Assembly (NCBI GenBank): GCA_963818645.1
Contig: CAWFTF010000023.1
Location: 1 to 64,000, forward strand
Reading direction: 5' to 3'
DNA length: 64,000 bases
DNA from: Gp6-AA40 sp963818645
GTDB lineage: Bacteria > Acidobacteriota > Vicinamibacteria > Vicinamibacterales > UBA2999
Part shown: in pieces, positions 46,312 through 55,111 of the stretch
Numbering within the stretch: position 1 is the stretch's first letter
How the letters are laid out: each line of letters begins with the position of its first letter
Translations under genes and position numbers: made by a program
The notes under the pieces: model-generated
Databases searched by the model: none
Seen by the model: only the letters and a program-made list of their open reading frames with translations
Told to the model about the DNA's origin: nothing

Positions 46312-47247
46312 TCAGATGTAGGACGGCAGCAAGAGCGTTCCTCGCGCGGCCGCAAGAGCGAGCGTGACTGCGCCTCGTGCAGGCTCGACGTCCAGGGAGC
46401 GGACCTCGCTTCGAGGTGCGACTTCGGCCATACGTTGGCAGACATCAGCCGAGAGCGCCGGTATGGCTCTGAAGATTCCGCCCGCGAGGATCGTCGGAAA
46501 GACATCGCCGCGCATCCCGAGTCGTGTCACCACCGATGCCGCCGCAGCCACGAGTTCTTCGGCAGCGCGCGCGAGGATGTCCGAGGCGACCGCGTCGCCC
46601 GCGAGCATCGCCTCTTGCACGACAGCGGCGAGGCCGGCCAGGAGCGGTCGCTGGAGCCCACGATCGTAGATGGCGTGAATGAGATCGGAGGGCGTTGCGA
46701 GATGCATCTCGGCAAGCACGAGCTCGGTGAGCCTGGTTGCTGGTCCACGGCCATCGAATGCCCGCACGACAGCCGAAAGCGCCGCGCGACCAATCCAGTA
46801 CCCACCGCCTTCGTCGCCAAGCAGGTAACCCCAGCCGCCGGCGCGACACGCGCGTTTCGACGCATCGACGCCGTACGCGATCGACCCTGTACCGGCGACG
46901 ATAACCACGCCGGCCTGTTCGCCAGCGCCGGCCACCAGCGCGACGAGCGCATCGTTGACGACGGTGACGCGCGCCTTGAAACCAATCCGTCGCATGATGC
47001 CTTGAACCGCTTGAGCGTCGTTCGGACGATCGACGCCTGCAATCCCCAGGCAAATCGCGTCCGGTCGCACGTCGCGTTGCGCGAGCGTGTCCTCCATCAC
47101 CTGATGCAGGACCTTCTCGACGGCGAGTTCGCCTGACGCCTGCAAATTGGCGCCAGCTCCGTGTGACTCGGCGAGTACGCGACCGCTCTCGTCGGCAAGC
47201 AGGCACACCGTCTTCGTGCCGCCAGCATCGATGCCCAATACATACAT
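46312..47247 (-). CDS. N-acetylglucosamine kinase (BadF/BadG/BcrA/BcrD family)
   Basis: A 311-residue ASKHA-fold kinase. The phosphate-1 loop is GIDAGGTKTVCLLAD (5-19), phosphate-2 is VVIVAGTGSIAYG, and the adenosine motif is ILAGGIFRAIP. LLGDEGGGYWIG is typical of the GlcNAc/MurNAc kinase group. Phosphorylation of amino sugars in wall recycling fits its position five bases upstream of nagB and opposite murQ. The exact sugar (GlcNAc or MurNAc) is not decided by sequence. Confidence 0.88.
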   Translation of the reverse strand: MYVLGIDAGGTKTVCLLADESGRVLAESHGAGANLQASGELAVEKVLHQVMEDTLAQRDVRPDAICLGIAGVDRPNDAQAVQGIMRRIGFKARVTVVNDALVALVAGAGEQAGVVIVAGTGSIAYGVDASKRACRAGGWGYLLGDEGGGYWIGRAALSAVVRAFDGRGPATRLTELVLAEMHLATPSDLIHAIYDRGLQRPLLAGLAAVVQEAMLAGDAVASDILARAAEELVAAAASVVTRLGMRGDVFPTILAGGIFRAIPALSADVCQRMAEVAPRSEVRSLDVEPARGAVTLALAAARGTLLLPSYI

Positions 47248-47284
47248 CGTGAACGGGATAAGTATGGTACATTCCGCTCGTTAG

Positions 47285-48355
47285 ATGGCGTACGGCCACA
47301 CTGGATTCCGCCACCGATTCCGGCGCGCGGGCATTCCGCTTCGAGTCGCGTCTGCAGCCCTGATCGTCGCAGCAGCGCACGCAGCCCTCGTCGCTGCGGG
47401 CGGCACGTCGATGCGCGCGTTCTGGATTCCATCGTCGTCGATGTCGTCGACGCTCAACATCCGGCGAGCGATTTCATCGGCGGTGTCGAGCGGCTATGAC
47501 GCGGTGATCGCTCCGCTGGCAATCGGTGCTCGCAGCGATTCCGATTCCTTCGATGCGGGAGAAGAGCTGCTTCGCGAGGCGCGCGAGCGCGGTGTCGCCG
47601 CTCACCTCTCGGTCACCGTGAACATGGTGGCCAGCGCCGACGAACTTCCAGCCTCGCGTGATCACGTCATCTACCAGCATCCGGAATGGTTGATGGTGCC
47701 GCGGCAGATCGCCACGGAGATGCTCACGATCGATGCGCGCAGTCCTGCTTATCTTGGAAGGATGGCACGCTGGACACGAGCGAACGTGGATCGCGTTGCT
47801 GGTTTGTACGTCTCACCTCTGGATCCGGCCGCGACGCAGTATTTGGTGAACGCAGTCGTCACTGCAGTTGGACGATACGCGGTGGATGGCGTGTTCCTGG
47901 ATGCCGTCGAGTTCCCGGGCGAGGACTTCGACTACAGCCGGCATGCGATGGACCTGTTTCGCACGCGCATGCGCGGCGCGATGTCGTCCGCCGAACGCGC
48001 ACGATTCGACGAAATCGAGGCGATCGATCCTTTCGCGTACTCCGAAGAGTTTCCGGACGAGTGGCGGCGCTTTAGAGAGTCCGCGCTGACAGATCTGCTG
48101 GAACGCGTGCGCAGCGGGTTGACCGCGAAGAGTCCCACGATCTCGATTGCGGCGCGCGCTCGTGCGGATGCGGATGTGTCGCTCCGGGAGCATTTTCAGG
48201 CCTGGCGCACGTGGCTCGATCGAGGCATCGTCGATCGCGTTGGCTATCACAGTCGTTCGACGGGCGCGGTGCTGCTCTCGGCGGACGGCGTGTTCGCGTC
48301 AGTCTTGGACGCTCCGTCAGGTGTGCAGGCCGCAGGCGCTGGCGGCCCGCGATAG
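47285..48355 (+). CDS. Family-10-like glycosyl hydrolase domain protein (GHL10/DUF187 type)
   Basis: A 356-residue exported protein with a basic N-terminus followed by a hydrophobic signal (residues 18-40). The TIM-barrel-like body shows AFWIPSSSMSS, HVIYQHPEWLM, VDGVFLDAVEFPGEDFDYS and HFQAWRTWLDRGIVDRVGY, patterns of the GHL10/YngK hydrolase-like family. A glycan-cleaving role is inferred from the neighbouring wall-recycling genes; no catalytic acid can be fixed. It is divergent from the sugar kinase gene and followed nine bases later by the serine hydrolase gene. Confidence 0.8.
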   Translation: MAYGHTGFRHRFRRAGIPLRVASAALIVAAAHAALVAAGGTSMRAFWIPSSSMSSTLNIRRAISSAVSSGYDAVIAPLAIGARSDSDSFDAGEELLREARERGVAAHLSVTVNMVASADELPASRDHVIYQHPEWLMVPRQIATEMLTIDARSPAYLGRMARWTRANVDRVAGLYVSPLDPAATQYLVNAVVTAVGRYAVDGVFLDAVEFPGEDFDYSRHAMDLFRTRMRGAMSSAERARFDEIEAIDPFAYSEEFPDEWRRFRESALTDLLERVRSGLTAKSPTISIAARARADADVSLREHFQAWRTWLDRGIVDRVGYHSRSTGAVLLSADGVFASVLDAPSGVQAAGAGGPR

Positions 48356-48364
48356 GCGCGCGCC

Positions 48365-49429
48365 GTGGCGCATTCATTCGCGGGGGCACGACAGGTACTC
48401 GAGCGCGCAGTCACCGTCAAGGCCTTCCCCGCCGCCGTTGTCGAAGTAGGTACCGCGCACCGGCCACTCTGGCGCCAGGCCTTCGGGCATCTTTCCCTGG
48501 ATGTTGAGGCTGCGGACACGCGTGAGGACACGGTGTTCGACCTCGCGTCGCTGACGAAAGTCCTGGCGACGACGCCGCTGATCATGCAACGGGTCGAACG
48601 CGGCGGCCTGGGCCTCGACGATCCAGTTTCGACCCACGTCTCGCTCTGGAGAGACGAACACGGCGGCGCACCGGTCACCATCCGCGATCTCCTGGCTCAT
48701 TGCAGCGGGTTGCCTGCGCACCTGCCTTTCTACAGAGAGCTCAAAGGACGCGCCGCATTCGAGGGCGCGATCTGTGCGACTCCCCTTGCGTATCCGCCGC
48801 GATCGAAGTCGATCTACAGCGACCTTGGGTTCATGCTCCTGGGCTTCATTCTCGAGGACGTCGGTGCTCCCCTTTCACTGCGATTCGACACGCTCCGACA
48901 GCAGATGGGCGGCATCCAGGACTTGCAGTTTCAGCCGCCAGTGCTGTGGCGGGCGAGAACCGCGCCGACGAGGCGGGACGAATGGCGAGGGCGATTGCTC
49001 GTCGGCGAAGTCGATGATGACAACGCGTGGGCGCTCGGAGGTGTCGCCGGCCATGCCGGGCTCTTCGGGACGGTGCAGGCAGTCGGCGAATGCGCGCGGC
49101 ATCTGCTCCAGATCCTTGCAGGCCGGCAAGGCGCGTTTCAGGAGCAGACGCTTCGCACGTTCATCTCGCGACGTACGGACGTGCCGGGGAGTTCGCGCGC
49201 GCTTGGTTGGGACACGATGCTACCCACGTCCTCGTGCGGGACACGCCTCTCGCCACAGGCCTTCGGCCACGTGGGCTTCACGGGAACGTCGCTATGGATC
49301 GATCCGCATGCGGCGATCTATGTCGTTCTGCTGACCAATCGCGTGCATCCAACCCCGGACAATGACGCGATCAGGCAGATACGACCTGCGTTGCACGATG
49401 CAGTGATGGACGAACTCGGCAGGAACTAG
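48365..49429 (+). CDS. Beta-lactamase-family serine hydrolase
   Basis: A 354-residue class C-like penicillin-recognising protein. The SxxK motif is SLTK (about residues 63-66). The second motif reads YSD instead of the usual YxN, and the third is a GFTGT variant of KTG. Flanking DLASLTKVLATTP and GHAGLFGTVQAV match EstB/AmpC-like esterases and amidases. No signal peptide is seen, so it is probably cytoplasmic. With the wall-recycling neighbours it may act on peptide or ester bonds of muropeptides; that is inferred. GTG 48365 start. Confidence 0.83.
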   Translation: MAHSFAGARQVLERAVTVKAFPAAVVEVGTAHRPLWRQAFGHLSLDVEAADTREDTVFDLASLTKVLATTPLIMQRVERGGLGLDDPVSTHVSLWRDEHGGAPVTIRDLLAHCSGLPAHLPFYRELKGRAAFEGAICATPLAYPPRSKSIYSDLGFMLLGFILEDVGAPLSLRFDTLRQQMGGIQDLQFQPPVLWRARTAPTRRDEWRGRLLVGEVDDDNAWALGGVAGHAGLFGTVQAVGECARHLLQILAGRQGAFQEQTLRTFISRRTDVPGSSRALGWDTMLPTSSCGTRLSPQAFGHVGFTGTSLWIDPHAAIYVVLLTNRVHPTPDNDAIRQIRPALHDAVMDELGRN

Positions 49430-49430
49430 A

Positions 49431-50330
49431 TCAGTTTCCTCTTGCGCCCCTCGGCGAGAACCCGCCCCGTCCGCGCGCGCCCCCGACCGGCGTTGATGTA
49501 TCACCGCCGCGGCCGGGACCCACGCCTCCTCGACCACCGGCTCTGCCCCCTCGGCCGCCAGGTGTTTGCCCACCTGATCCCGGTGGTGCCCCGGCCTGGG
49601 TCGAAGCAGCTGTGGCCATGAAGAGCCACTCGTTGTATTTGTTCTTGCCGTTGTACAGACGCATTGAGGTCTGAGTGCTCTTGCTTGCGACAGCGAGAAT
49701 GCCTCCGGCGGCCTGCGCATTCGCGGCCTGCGCGCCAGCCGTGAACGGACTTCGCGCGGTCTGCATCCCTTGTGCGCCGAGTGGCGTTCCTCGGCCGAAC
49801 GTCGATTGCGCCGGTGACTGCTGTTGTGAGGCGCCGGTGAATCCTGCGCCGATCGGCGTGCCGCGCCCGCCGGTTGCTCCCGTACCGCCAGCACCACGAC
49901 CGCGTTGCCCGTCTAGCGCCTGCGGCGCCCCGCCGGTTGCTCCCGTACCGCCAGCGCCGCGACCGCGTTGCGCGTCGAGCGCCTGCTGCGGTGTCGTGCT
50001 CATGGCTTGCGCGAGCTCAGGACTGCCGGCGCCGAGGTACTGAAAGTCGCCGCCGGTGATTGGGTCCTTGTACTTCTTCCGAAGGAATCGCTGGTCGATC
50101 AGGACCTCGACGTCAGGCGGGAGTTGATTGGCGTACTTGCGTTGAAAGAGCGCGATGGCGCGGGCGTACTGTTCTCCGCGGAAGACGAGTTCGGCCTCAC
50201 GTTCGCGCCGTGCAACCGTCTGATACACCGGCATCGCCGTGCTCAGCACAATCGCCATCACGCTCATCGCGACGAGGAGCGCGGCCATCGCATAGCCGCG
50301 CTCCTGTCGCCGAACGTGAGCTTCCTTCAT
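49431..50330 (-). CDS. Pseudopilin-like protein with glycine-rich repeats
   Basis: A 299-residue protein with a type IV pilin-like N-terminus (RGYAMAALLVAMSVMAIVLSTAMPVYQ) but without the usual glutamate at mature position five. The body has REREAELVFRGEQYARAIALFQRKY, typical of GspG/PulG-like subunits. Then comes long low-complexity sequence: QALDAQRGRGAGGTGATGG is repeated as QALDGQRGRGAGGTGATGG, and the last 70 residues are very rich in G, R and P. The last gene of the pilus operon. Its start overlaps the preceding stop (TGATG). Confidence 0.75.
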   Translation of the reverse strand: MKEAHVRRQERGYAMAALLVAMSVMAIVLSTAMPVYQTVARREREAELVFRGEQYARAIALFQRKYANQLPPDVEVLIDQRFLRKKYKDPITGGDFQYLGAGSPELAQAMSTTPQQALDAQRGRGAGGTGATGGAPQALDGQRGRGAGGTGATGGRGTPIGAGFTGASQQQSPAQSTFGRGTPLGAQGMQTARSPFTAGAQAANAQAAGGILAVASKSTQTSMRLYNGKNKYNEWLFMATAASTQAGAPPGSGGQTPGGRGGRAGGRGGVGPGRGGDTSTPVGGARGRGGFSPRGARGN

Positions 50331-51335
50331 CAGAACGTTCCGAGGAGGATCTGCGTTGTTGCGACCAGCGACTGTCCGTTCGTGAGGTCGATCTTCACGG
50401 TCACGGTAACTGGCGCATTCGCATCCGACGTGTACACGTGAGTCGTACTCGGGCTATTGGTGATGATCGAGCGGCCGTCACCGAACGCCCACTCAAACCG
50501 GGTCGGTTGAATTGCCGTGTCATCCGGAGAAACGCTCACGGTGGCCGTGAACGCGAACGGCTGACCCGATCCAAGCACGGGAGTGCCAGGGGTCGCAGTG
50601 AGCGTTGCCGTTGCGACGCCTGCAGGCTCGCGACGTGTCACTGTAACTGCCGTGCTCTGCTTCGCGCCCGCAGATGCCGTCACCGTTGCCGTCCGATCTG
50701 TCGTCAGCGTGACTCGCGCTTGACCGTTGGCGTCGGTCACCGCCGAGGAACTCGAGAGCGTACCCTCTGACGACGAAAACGTTACGGGCAGGCCGGCCAG
50801 TCTGCGACCGTTCGAGGCCGTGACGGTCGCTACAAGGTCGACGGTCCCGCCGCCCGAGGGTACAGACCCTGGGTTCGCTGCGAGACTGACCGTCTCCGCG
50901 CCTGCGGCGCCCACGGTGATTCGCACAACGTTGCTGTTTGTCGTGGACGGAGTACTCGTCCCGCCATTGCCGGTGCTCGGAGGGGTCGTCCCACCAGTGC
51001 CACCGGAGGTTGCCGTAATATCTGCGACGCCGGAGGAATCACCGGCCATGAAAGTCGCTACTGCATAACCATTCGTCGTCAGTGCGTCGACCGGATCCAC
51101 GTCGACCAAGATTGGTCGCAAAGTGGACCGTGGTGCCGTTTTGCACTGCCGTCCCACTCGACTCAACCACGTATGCGGTGATTTGGGTGGTGCCTCCGGG
51201 GTCGACGAACGTGCTTCCGGCGGAGATCGTCAGCGCCGATCCTGACGGTGCGGTTAGTGGCATTGTGTCGCACGCCACAGCCGCGATGGCCACGAGCGTC
51301 GCGCATACAAAGCTGATTCGACTCAACATCATCAT
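50330..51335 (-). CDS. Ig-like/PKD-domain lipoprotein, apparent frameshift near 51103
   Basis: About 334 residues when corrected. The signal peptide ends in the lipobox AVAC (CDTMPLTAP follows). Then come Big-1-like Ig domains (ISAGSTFVDPGGTTQITAYV; VSLAANPGSVPSGGGTVDLVATVTASNGRRLAG) and a C-terminal PKD domain (FEWAFGDGRSIITNSPSTTHVYT). The signal and the rest are in different frames; removing one base around 51100-51106 gives NLGRVDPVDALTTNGYAVATF. ATG 51335 overlaps the upstream pseudopilin stop (ATGA). It lies inside the pilus operon, so it is probably an adhesive or surface component. Confidence 0.8.
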
Positions 51336-51754
51336 TCCCACTCAGAGTAAGGCTTGCCGTCAGACCCCGTTTGATCGGAGCCGCTCTTCACATCAGCGAT
51401 GCCCGGCTCGGCCGATGGATTGGATGGATCGGCCTCCGACGGCACGGTCTGCCACGTCTCGGCCGATCCCGTGAACGGATCGGGTGCGATGCTTCGCAGG
51501 TATTTCTCCGTCACCAGCGCCTGCAGGTCTGACGGGTACTTGCCCTTGTCCGCGTAGTACTCGTCGATCGCTTTCCGCATCTGGAAGAGATCTTCCTTGA
51601 GCGCCGCTTCCTTGCCGCGCTGAACGCTGGTGCCGTAGACGGTCAGGCTGACACCTGCGAGCAGGACGAGCAGCACCATGACGATCAGCAACTCGATCAG
51701 CGTGAAGCCGTCGAGACGATCGCGCAGGTTCGCGCCGTTGTTTCGTCGCACCAT
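51332..51754 (-). CDS. Type II secretion pseudopilin GspG-like
   Basis: A 140-residue pseudopilin. The prepilin peptidase site is DG|FTLIELLIVMVLLVLLAG with glutamate at mature position five. The GspG-like body has RGKEAALKEDLFQMRKAIDEYYADKGKYPSDLQALVTEKYL, IAPDPFTG and the acidic C-terminal end. ATG 51754 is three bases after the stop of the upstream pseudopilin gene. Upstream in-frame codons lack the pilin signal, so this start is firm. Confidence 0.9.
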   Translation of the reverse strand: MVRRNNGANLRDRLDGFTLIELLIVMVLLVLLAGVSLTVYGTSVQRGKEAALKEDLFQMRKAIDEYYADKGKYPSDLQALVTEKYLRSIAPDPFTGSAETWQTVPSEADPSNPSAEPGIADVKSGSDQTGSDGKPYSEWE

Positions 51755-51756
51755 CG

Positions 51757-52221
51757 TTACCAATCTCGGTATTTCGTTCCGTCGAGCGCAGTGCCCTCGC
51801 TCTTCGTATACACATCGAACACGTTCTGGCGGCCCCACGATTTGGAGCCGGGATCGTCCTGATACGAACGCAACCCCCATTCATCCCTGGTCATCGGATC
51901 GACCGGAACGCGACGGAGGAACTTGAGTTTCCGCCCCGACGCGTCGTTGGCCACCGACACGCCATCGACGAGCGTTTCGAGATCCGGCGGATAGCCTTCG
52001 TTAGCCGGCTCGAGCTCGGTCGACGGGATGAGACCCTGATCGACGGCGTCCTTGAACTTGTCGAGCGCCGTCCGCATCTCGCGCAGCGCGCGATGAAGCT
52101 CCGCCTCACGCTGTCGCTGCATCGTGACCTGGGCCAGCGGCATGACCGTCGATGCCAGGACCAGCAGGATCGTCGTGACGACGATCATCTCGATGAACGT
52201 GAAGCCGCGCTCGCCGTTCAC
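51757..52221 (-). CDS. Type II secretion pseudopilin GspG-like
   Basis: A 154-residue pseudopilin with a very short leader: MNGERG|FTFIEMIVVTTILLVLASTVMPL, glutamate at mature position five. The body has REAELHRALREMRTALDKFKDAVDQG, GYPPDLETLVDG, LRRVPVDPMT, DEWGLRSYQDDP and NVFDVYTKSEGTALDGTKY, typical of calcium-binding GspG. It overlaps the secretin stop by four bases. Confidence 0.9.
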   Translation of the reverse strand: MNGERGFTFIEMIVVTTILLVLASTVMPLAQVTMQRQREAELHRALREMRTALDKFKDAVDQGLIPSTELEPANEGYPPDLETLVDGVSVANDASGRKLKFLRRVPVDPMTRDEWGLRSYQDDPGSKSWGRQNVFDVYTKSEGTALDGTKYRDW

Positions 52222-54569
52222 TGCACTCTCACCGCCGGGACCGCAGAAAACTGCAGGTTGACGGGACTCCCATTCGGCCCGCTCGCCGAGCCCGTCACAT
52301 TCAGATTGGCGGCGCCAGGTGCGACAGGTTCGAAGAGCAGCCCCGCGAGTAACCCGGTTCCTGCCACGCCTGTGATGTCACCGCGGCGAACAACGGCGAT
52401 GTCCACGCGTCCCGCGACAGGATCAGGCTGCTGGGTGAACGACGCATTCACGCCGCCGGCGCGCATGAAGCTCCCCTCCTGCACGTTCACGAGTCGAATG
52501 ACCGCAGGGTTGTATGTGACAGTGAGCGTCACGCCGGAAAGTTGCGATGCGTTCGTGATCGAAATCGGCACGAGGTACGGCCCTCCGCCGACACGGAACT
52601 CTGGACCAGGAACCGAAACCACGACCTGCCCCGCCGCGACAGACGTGGGACCGGGCACCGGAGCACCCAATGCGTTTGGATTCGGCACGGGCGGCGCCGG
52701 CTGCTGCGGCGCGGGCGCCGGGACCGCCGCCGGAGCTACCGGGGGCGGCGCGAGTGACTGTCCTGCCGGTGCGGGTGCCGCTGCGCCAGCTTGCCCGGGT
52801 TCGGGGTTCGCGCCGATTAACGGAGGCGGTCCGCTGAGCCCGAGGTTCGACTGCGTGCCGATGTAGATGGGTCCGAGGTCGTTGGCGGTGAACTCGCGAG
52901 ACCGCACGATTCGCGGAGTCAACAGCATCACCACGTCCGACTGCTGAATCGAGTTGTCGTTCGCCGAGAACAGCTGCTTGATCACGGGCAGATGCATCAC
53001 CCAGGGTATCCCGGAGAGCTGCCGGCGCTGCTGCTCCTGCAAGAGACCCGCGAGCAGAGTGGATTCACCTTCCCGCAGTCTCAGGTCCGTCTCGACGCGC
53101 CGCGATCCGAACGACGGCAGCTCCTGCCCCGCGATCGTGATCCCCGCGCCGAGGTTGCTACTCTCGATCATCAGCTTGATCTGAATGTCGCCTTCGATGC
53201 TGACGCGCGGCGTCATCTGCACCGTCACACCGACGGGGCGATAGGTGAACGACGTCAGCGGGTTGAAGTTCGCTCCGCCCTGCGCGAGCGGCGTGAACGT
53301 CGTCGACGGCACCGGGATGTCTTCGCCGAGATTCAGCTTGAGGTCCGAGCCTTCGGCGCCGCGAAGCTGCGGCTTGGCGATGACCTTCGTCTCTGAGTCG
53401 GTCTCGAGGAATCGGACCACCGCCGACGGAACGGCAAGATAGAAGTCGCTGGTGCTGATGCCGCGCGAGACCGTGTTGAGATTGAAGGGCCGTGGATTGA
53501 GCGTCGTACCGTTTTCGGTCGTCCCTCCACCTCCGGCGATGCGCGGATCGACTTCAGGCGAGAACACCGCGTTGATCGCGTAGGTTCCGAGATCGAGGCC
53601 GTACTGCTGCGCGCGGTTCCGGCTGACCTCGAGAATCTGCACGTCGACGACGATCTCGGCGCGCGGCTTGTCGAGCGTCTCGATCATGCGCTCGATGATG
53701 GCCATCATCGAGGTGGTCGCTCGGATCGTGACGGTGTTCGTGCTCTTGTTGGAGGTCACCGCCGGCGCGAGCGCCTGCCCCACCGGACGAATGACCTGGT
53801 TGATCGTCTGTGCAAGCTCCTGCGAGTCCACGTACGACAACGGGAAGCTGACGATGACCTGCTCCTCGTATTGCGCGCGCTTCTGCGCGTTGTCCGGGAT
53901 GATCATGATCGTCTTCGGGTTCATGACCTTGTAGAAGAGGGCATTGGCCGCGACGATCTGCTGCAGGGCCTGCTCCAGCGTGACCTCGACGAGGTTCACC
54001 GTGTAGACGCGATCCTGGTAGGTGCTGTCGTACGTCACGTTGATGCCAGTCGCTTCGCCGACGAAATTGAAGATGTCGCGCAGGCTGGCCTGCTGGAAGC
54101 GAATCGGCTGAACGACGCTGTTGAAGTTGAAGAGGGGCGCTGCCTGCCCTGCCCGGGCGGCTTGACGGAGCTGCTGCGCCGACGGCCGCGGGCGACTCTG
54201 TTCGATTTGATCCCGGAGCTTGCGTTCGAGATCGAGCACCTTCCCTGCGATAGCTCGATTGGCAGGGTCGTACTCGCTCGCGCGACGGAACTCCATCAGA
54301 GCCTGATCGAGCTGTCCCCGCGCTTCGGCGAGTCTCGCGGCGTCGATGTGTATGCCGGCCGCGCTGAGATTCGCCCGTTCGTAGGAGATCCTGTACTGGA
54401 CGTTCTGGGGATCCTCCTGAAGAGCCTTGCGATATTGCTCGACGGCGGCGTCCCAGTCGCCGGCTCTCGCGGCGGTGTCGCCTTTCGAGTAGGCGCTTCT
54501 GGCCGCGCAGCCAGCGGCCACAATGGCCAGTACGACGAAGGCAGCAATGGTTGCGTGTGAATGTCTCAT
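52218..54569 (-). CDS. Secretin (GspD/PilQ-like) lipoprotein with C-terminal cohesin-like domain
   Basis: A 783-residue outer-membrane channel. Lipobox AAGC (C21); TPR-like repeats (30-110); STN domain (about 145-200, SLRDIFNFVGEATGINVTYD); secretin-N (220-310, ATTSMMAIIERMIETLDKPRAEIVVDVQILEV); secretin core (about 330-550, VPSAVVRFLETDSETKVIAKPQL, RRVETDLRLREGESTLLAGL, VVMLLTPRIVRS). A long Ala/Pro linker (555-645) leads to a cohesin-like domain (about 650-765, VPISITNASQLSGVTLTVTYNPAVIRLVNV). TPR and cohesin-like parts are unusual additions to a secretin. It overlaps the pilP and gspG neighbours by four bases. Confidence 0.92.
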   Translation of the reverse strand: MRHSHATIAAFVVLAIVAAGCAARSAYSKGDTAARAGDWDAAVEQYRKALQEDPQNVQYRISYERANLSAAGIHIDAARLAEARGQLDQALMEFRRASEYDPANRAIAGKVLDLERKLRDQIEQSRPRPSAQQLRQAARAGQAAPLFNFNSVVQPIRFQQASLRDIFNFVGEATGINVTYDSTYQDRVYTVNLVEVTLEQALQQIVAANALFYKVMNPKTIMIIPDNAQKRAQYEEQVIVSFPLSYVDSQELAQTINQVIRPVGQALAPAVTSNKSTNTVTIRATTSMMAIIERMIETLDKPRAEIVVDVQILEVSRNRAQQYGLDLGTYAINAVFSPEVDPRIAGGGGTTENGTTLNPRPFNLNTVSRGISTSDFYLAVPSAVVRFLETDSETKVIAKPQLRGAEGSDLKLNLGEDIPVPSTTFTPLAQGGANFNPLTSFTYRPVGVTVQMTPRVSIEGDIQIKLMIESSNLGAGITIAGQELPSFGSRRVETDLRLREGESTLLAGLLQEQQRRQLSGIPWVMHLPVIKQLFSANDNSIQQSDVVMLLTPRIVRSREFTANDLGPIYIGTQSNLGLSGPPPLIGANPEPGQAGAAAPAPAGQSLAPPPVAPAAVPAPAPQQPAPPVPNPNALGAPVPGPTSVAAGQVVVSVPGPEFRVGGGPYLVPISITNASQLSGVTLTVTYNPAVIRLVNVQEGSFMRAGGVNASFTQQPDPVAGRVDIAVVRRGDITGVAGTGLLAGLLFEPVAPGAANLNVTGSASGPNGSPVNLQFSAVPAVRVQ

Positions 54570-55111
54570 TGTCCTGACAGCCGAATAGTCTGCCGTCCAC
54601 GTCCATCGACGTAGATCAGGTCAGCTGAATCGTTGCCAATTCGCAGCACGCGATATCGGCCTTCGATGACGTCGCCCTCTTTCCCGTTGAACACGTTGCC
54701 ACGACCATCACTCAGCACCGCGACTCGTGGAACTTCACCGGGTTGATCGAGATACCCGATGAAGCGGAGCGGAATCGGAGGAGGCGGTGGCGGTCCGGTC
54801 GGCGCTTGTGGCACAGGCTCGACCGGCACTCGAGGCGTTGGTTGCGGTGGTACGGCAAGAGCAGCCGCACGCTTCTCTCCGAATCGGAATACATCGCGGC
54901 TGGGCGTCGACTTGCCGTTATCCTGCCGGTCGAGTGACTCGAGCCGCACATCTCCGACCGGGTTGCCCTGACGCGACGTCTGTGCTCCACCACCGGCGGG
55001 GACGGTCGTACCACCGTTGACGGGCGCCGCTGGAAAACGCAGGAAGTAGAACGCTCCGCCGACGATCGCGGCGACGATAAGCAAGAGCACCAGACGAGAG
55101 CGCATCGTCAT
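54566..55111 (-). CDS. PilP/GspC-like periplasmic linker protein
   Basis: A 181-residue protein with one N-terminal membrane helix (MRSRLVLLLIVAAIVGGAFYFL), a proline-rich linker (85-115) and a C-terminal beta-rich domain (LRFIGYLDQPGEVPRVAVLSDGRGNVFNGKEGDVIEGRYRV). This is the organisation of inner-membrane proteins that contact the secretin. It precedes the secretin gene with a four-base overlap. The placement after pilO suggests PilP, although the membrane anchor rather than a lipobox is closer to GspC. Confidence 0.82.
   Translation of the reverse strand: MTMRSRLVLLLIVAAIVGGAFYFLRFPAAPVNGGTTVPAGGGAQTSRQGNPVGDVRLESLDRQDNGKSTPSRDVFRFGEKRAAALAVPPQPTPRVPVEPVPQAPTGPPPPPPIPLRFIGYLDQPGEVPRVAVLSDGRGNVFNGKEGDVIEGRYRVLRIGNDSADLIYVDGRGRQTIRLSGQ

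Noticed and set aside
49870..49990. Possible CRISPR array or minisatellite
   Set aside because: Only two near-identical units, in frame inside the pseudopilin coding sequence; no spacers.
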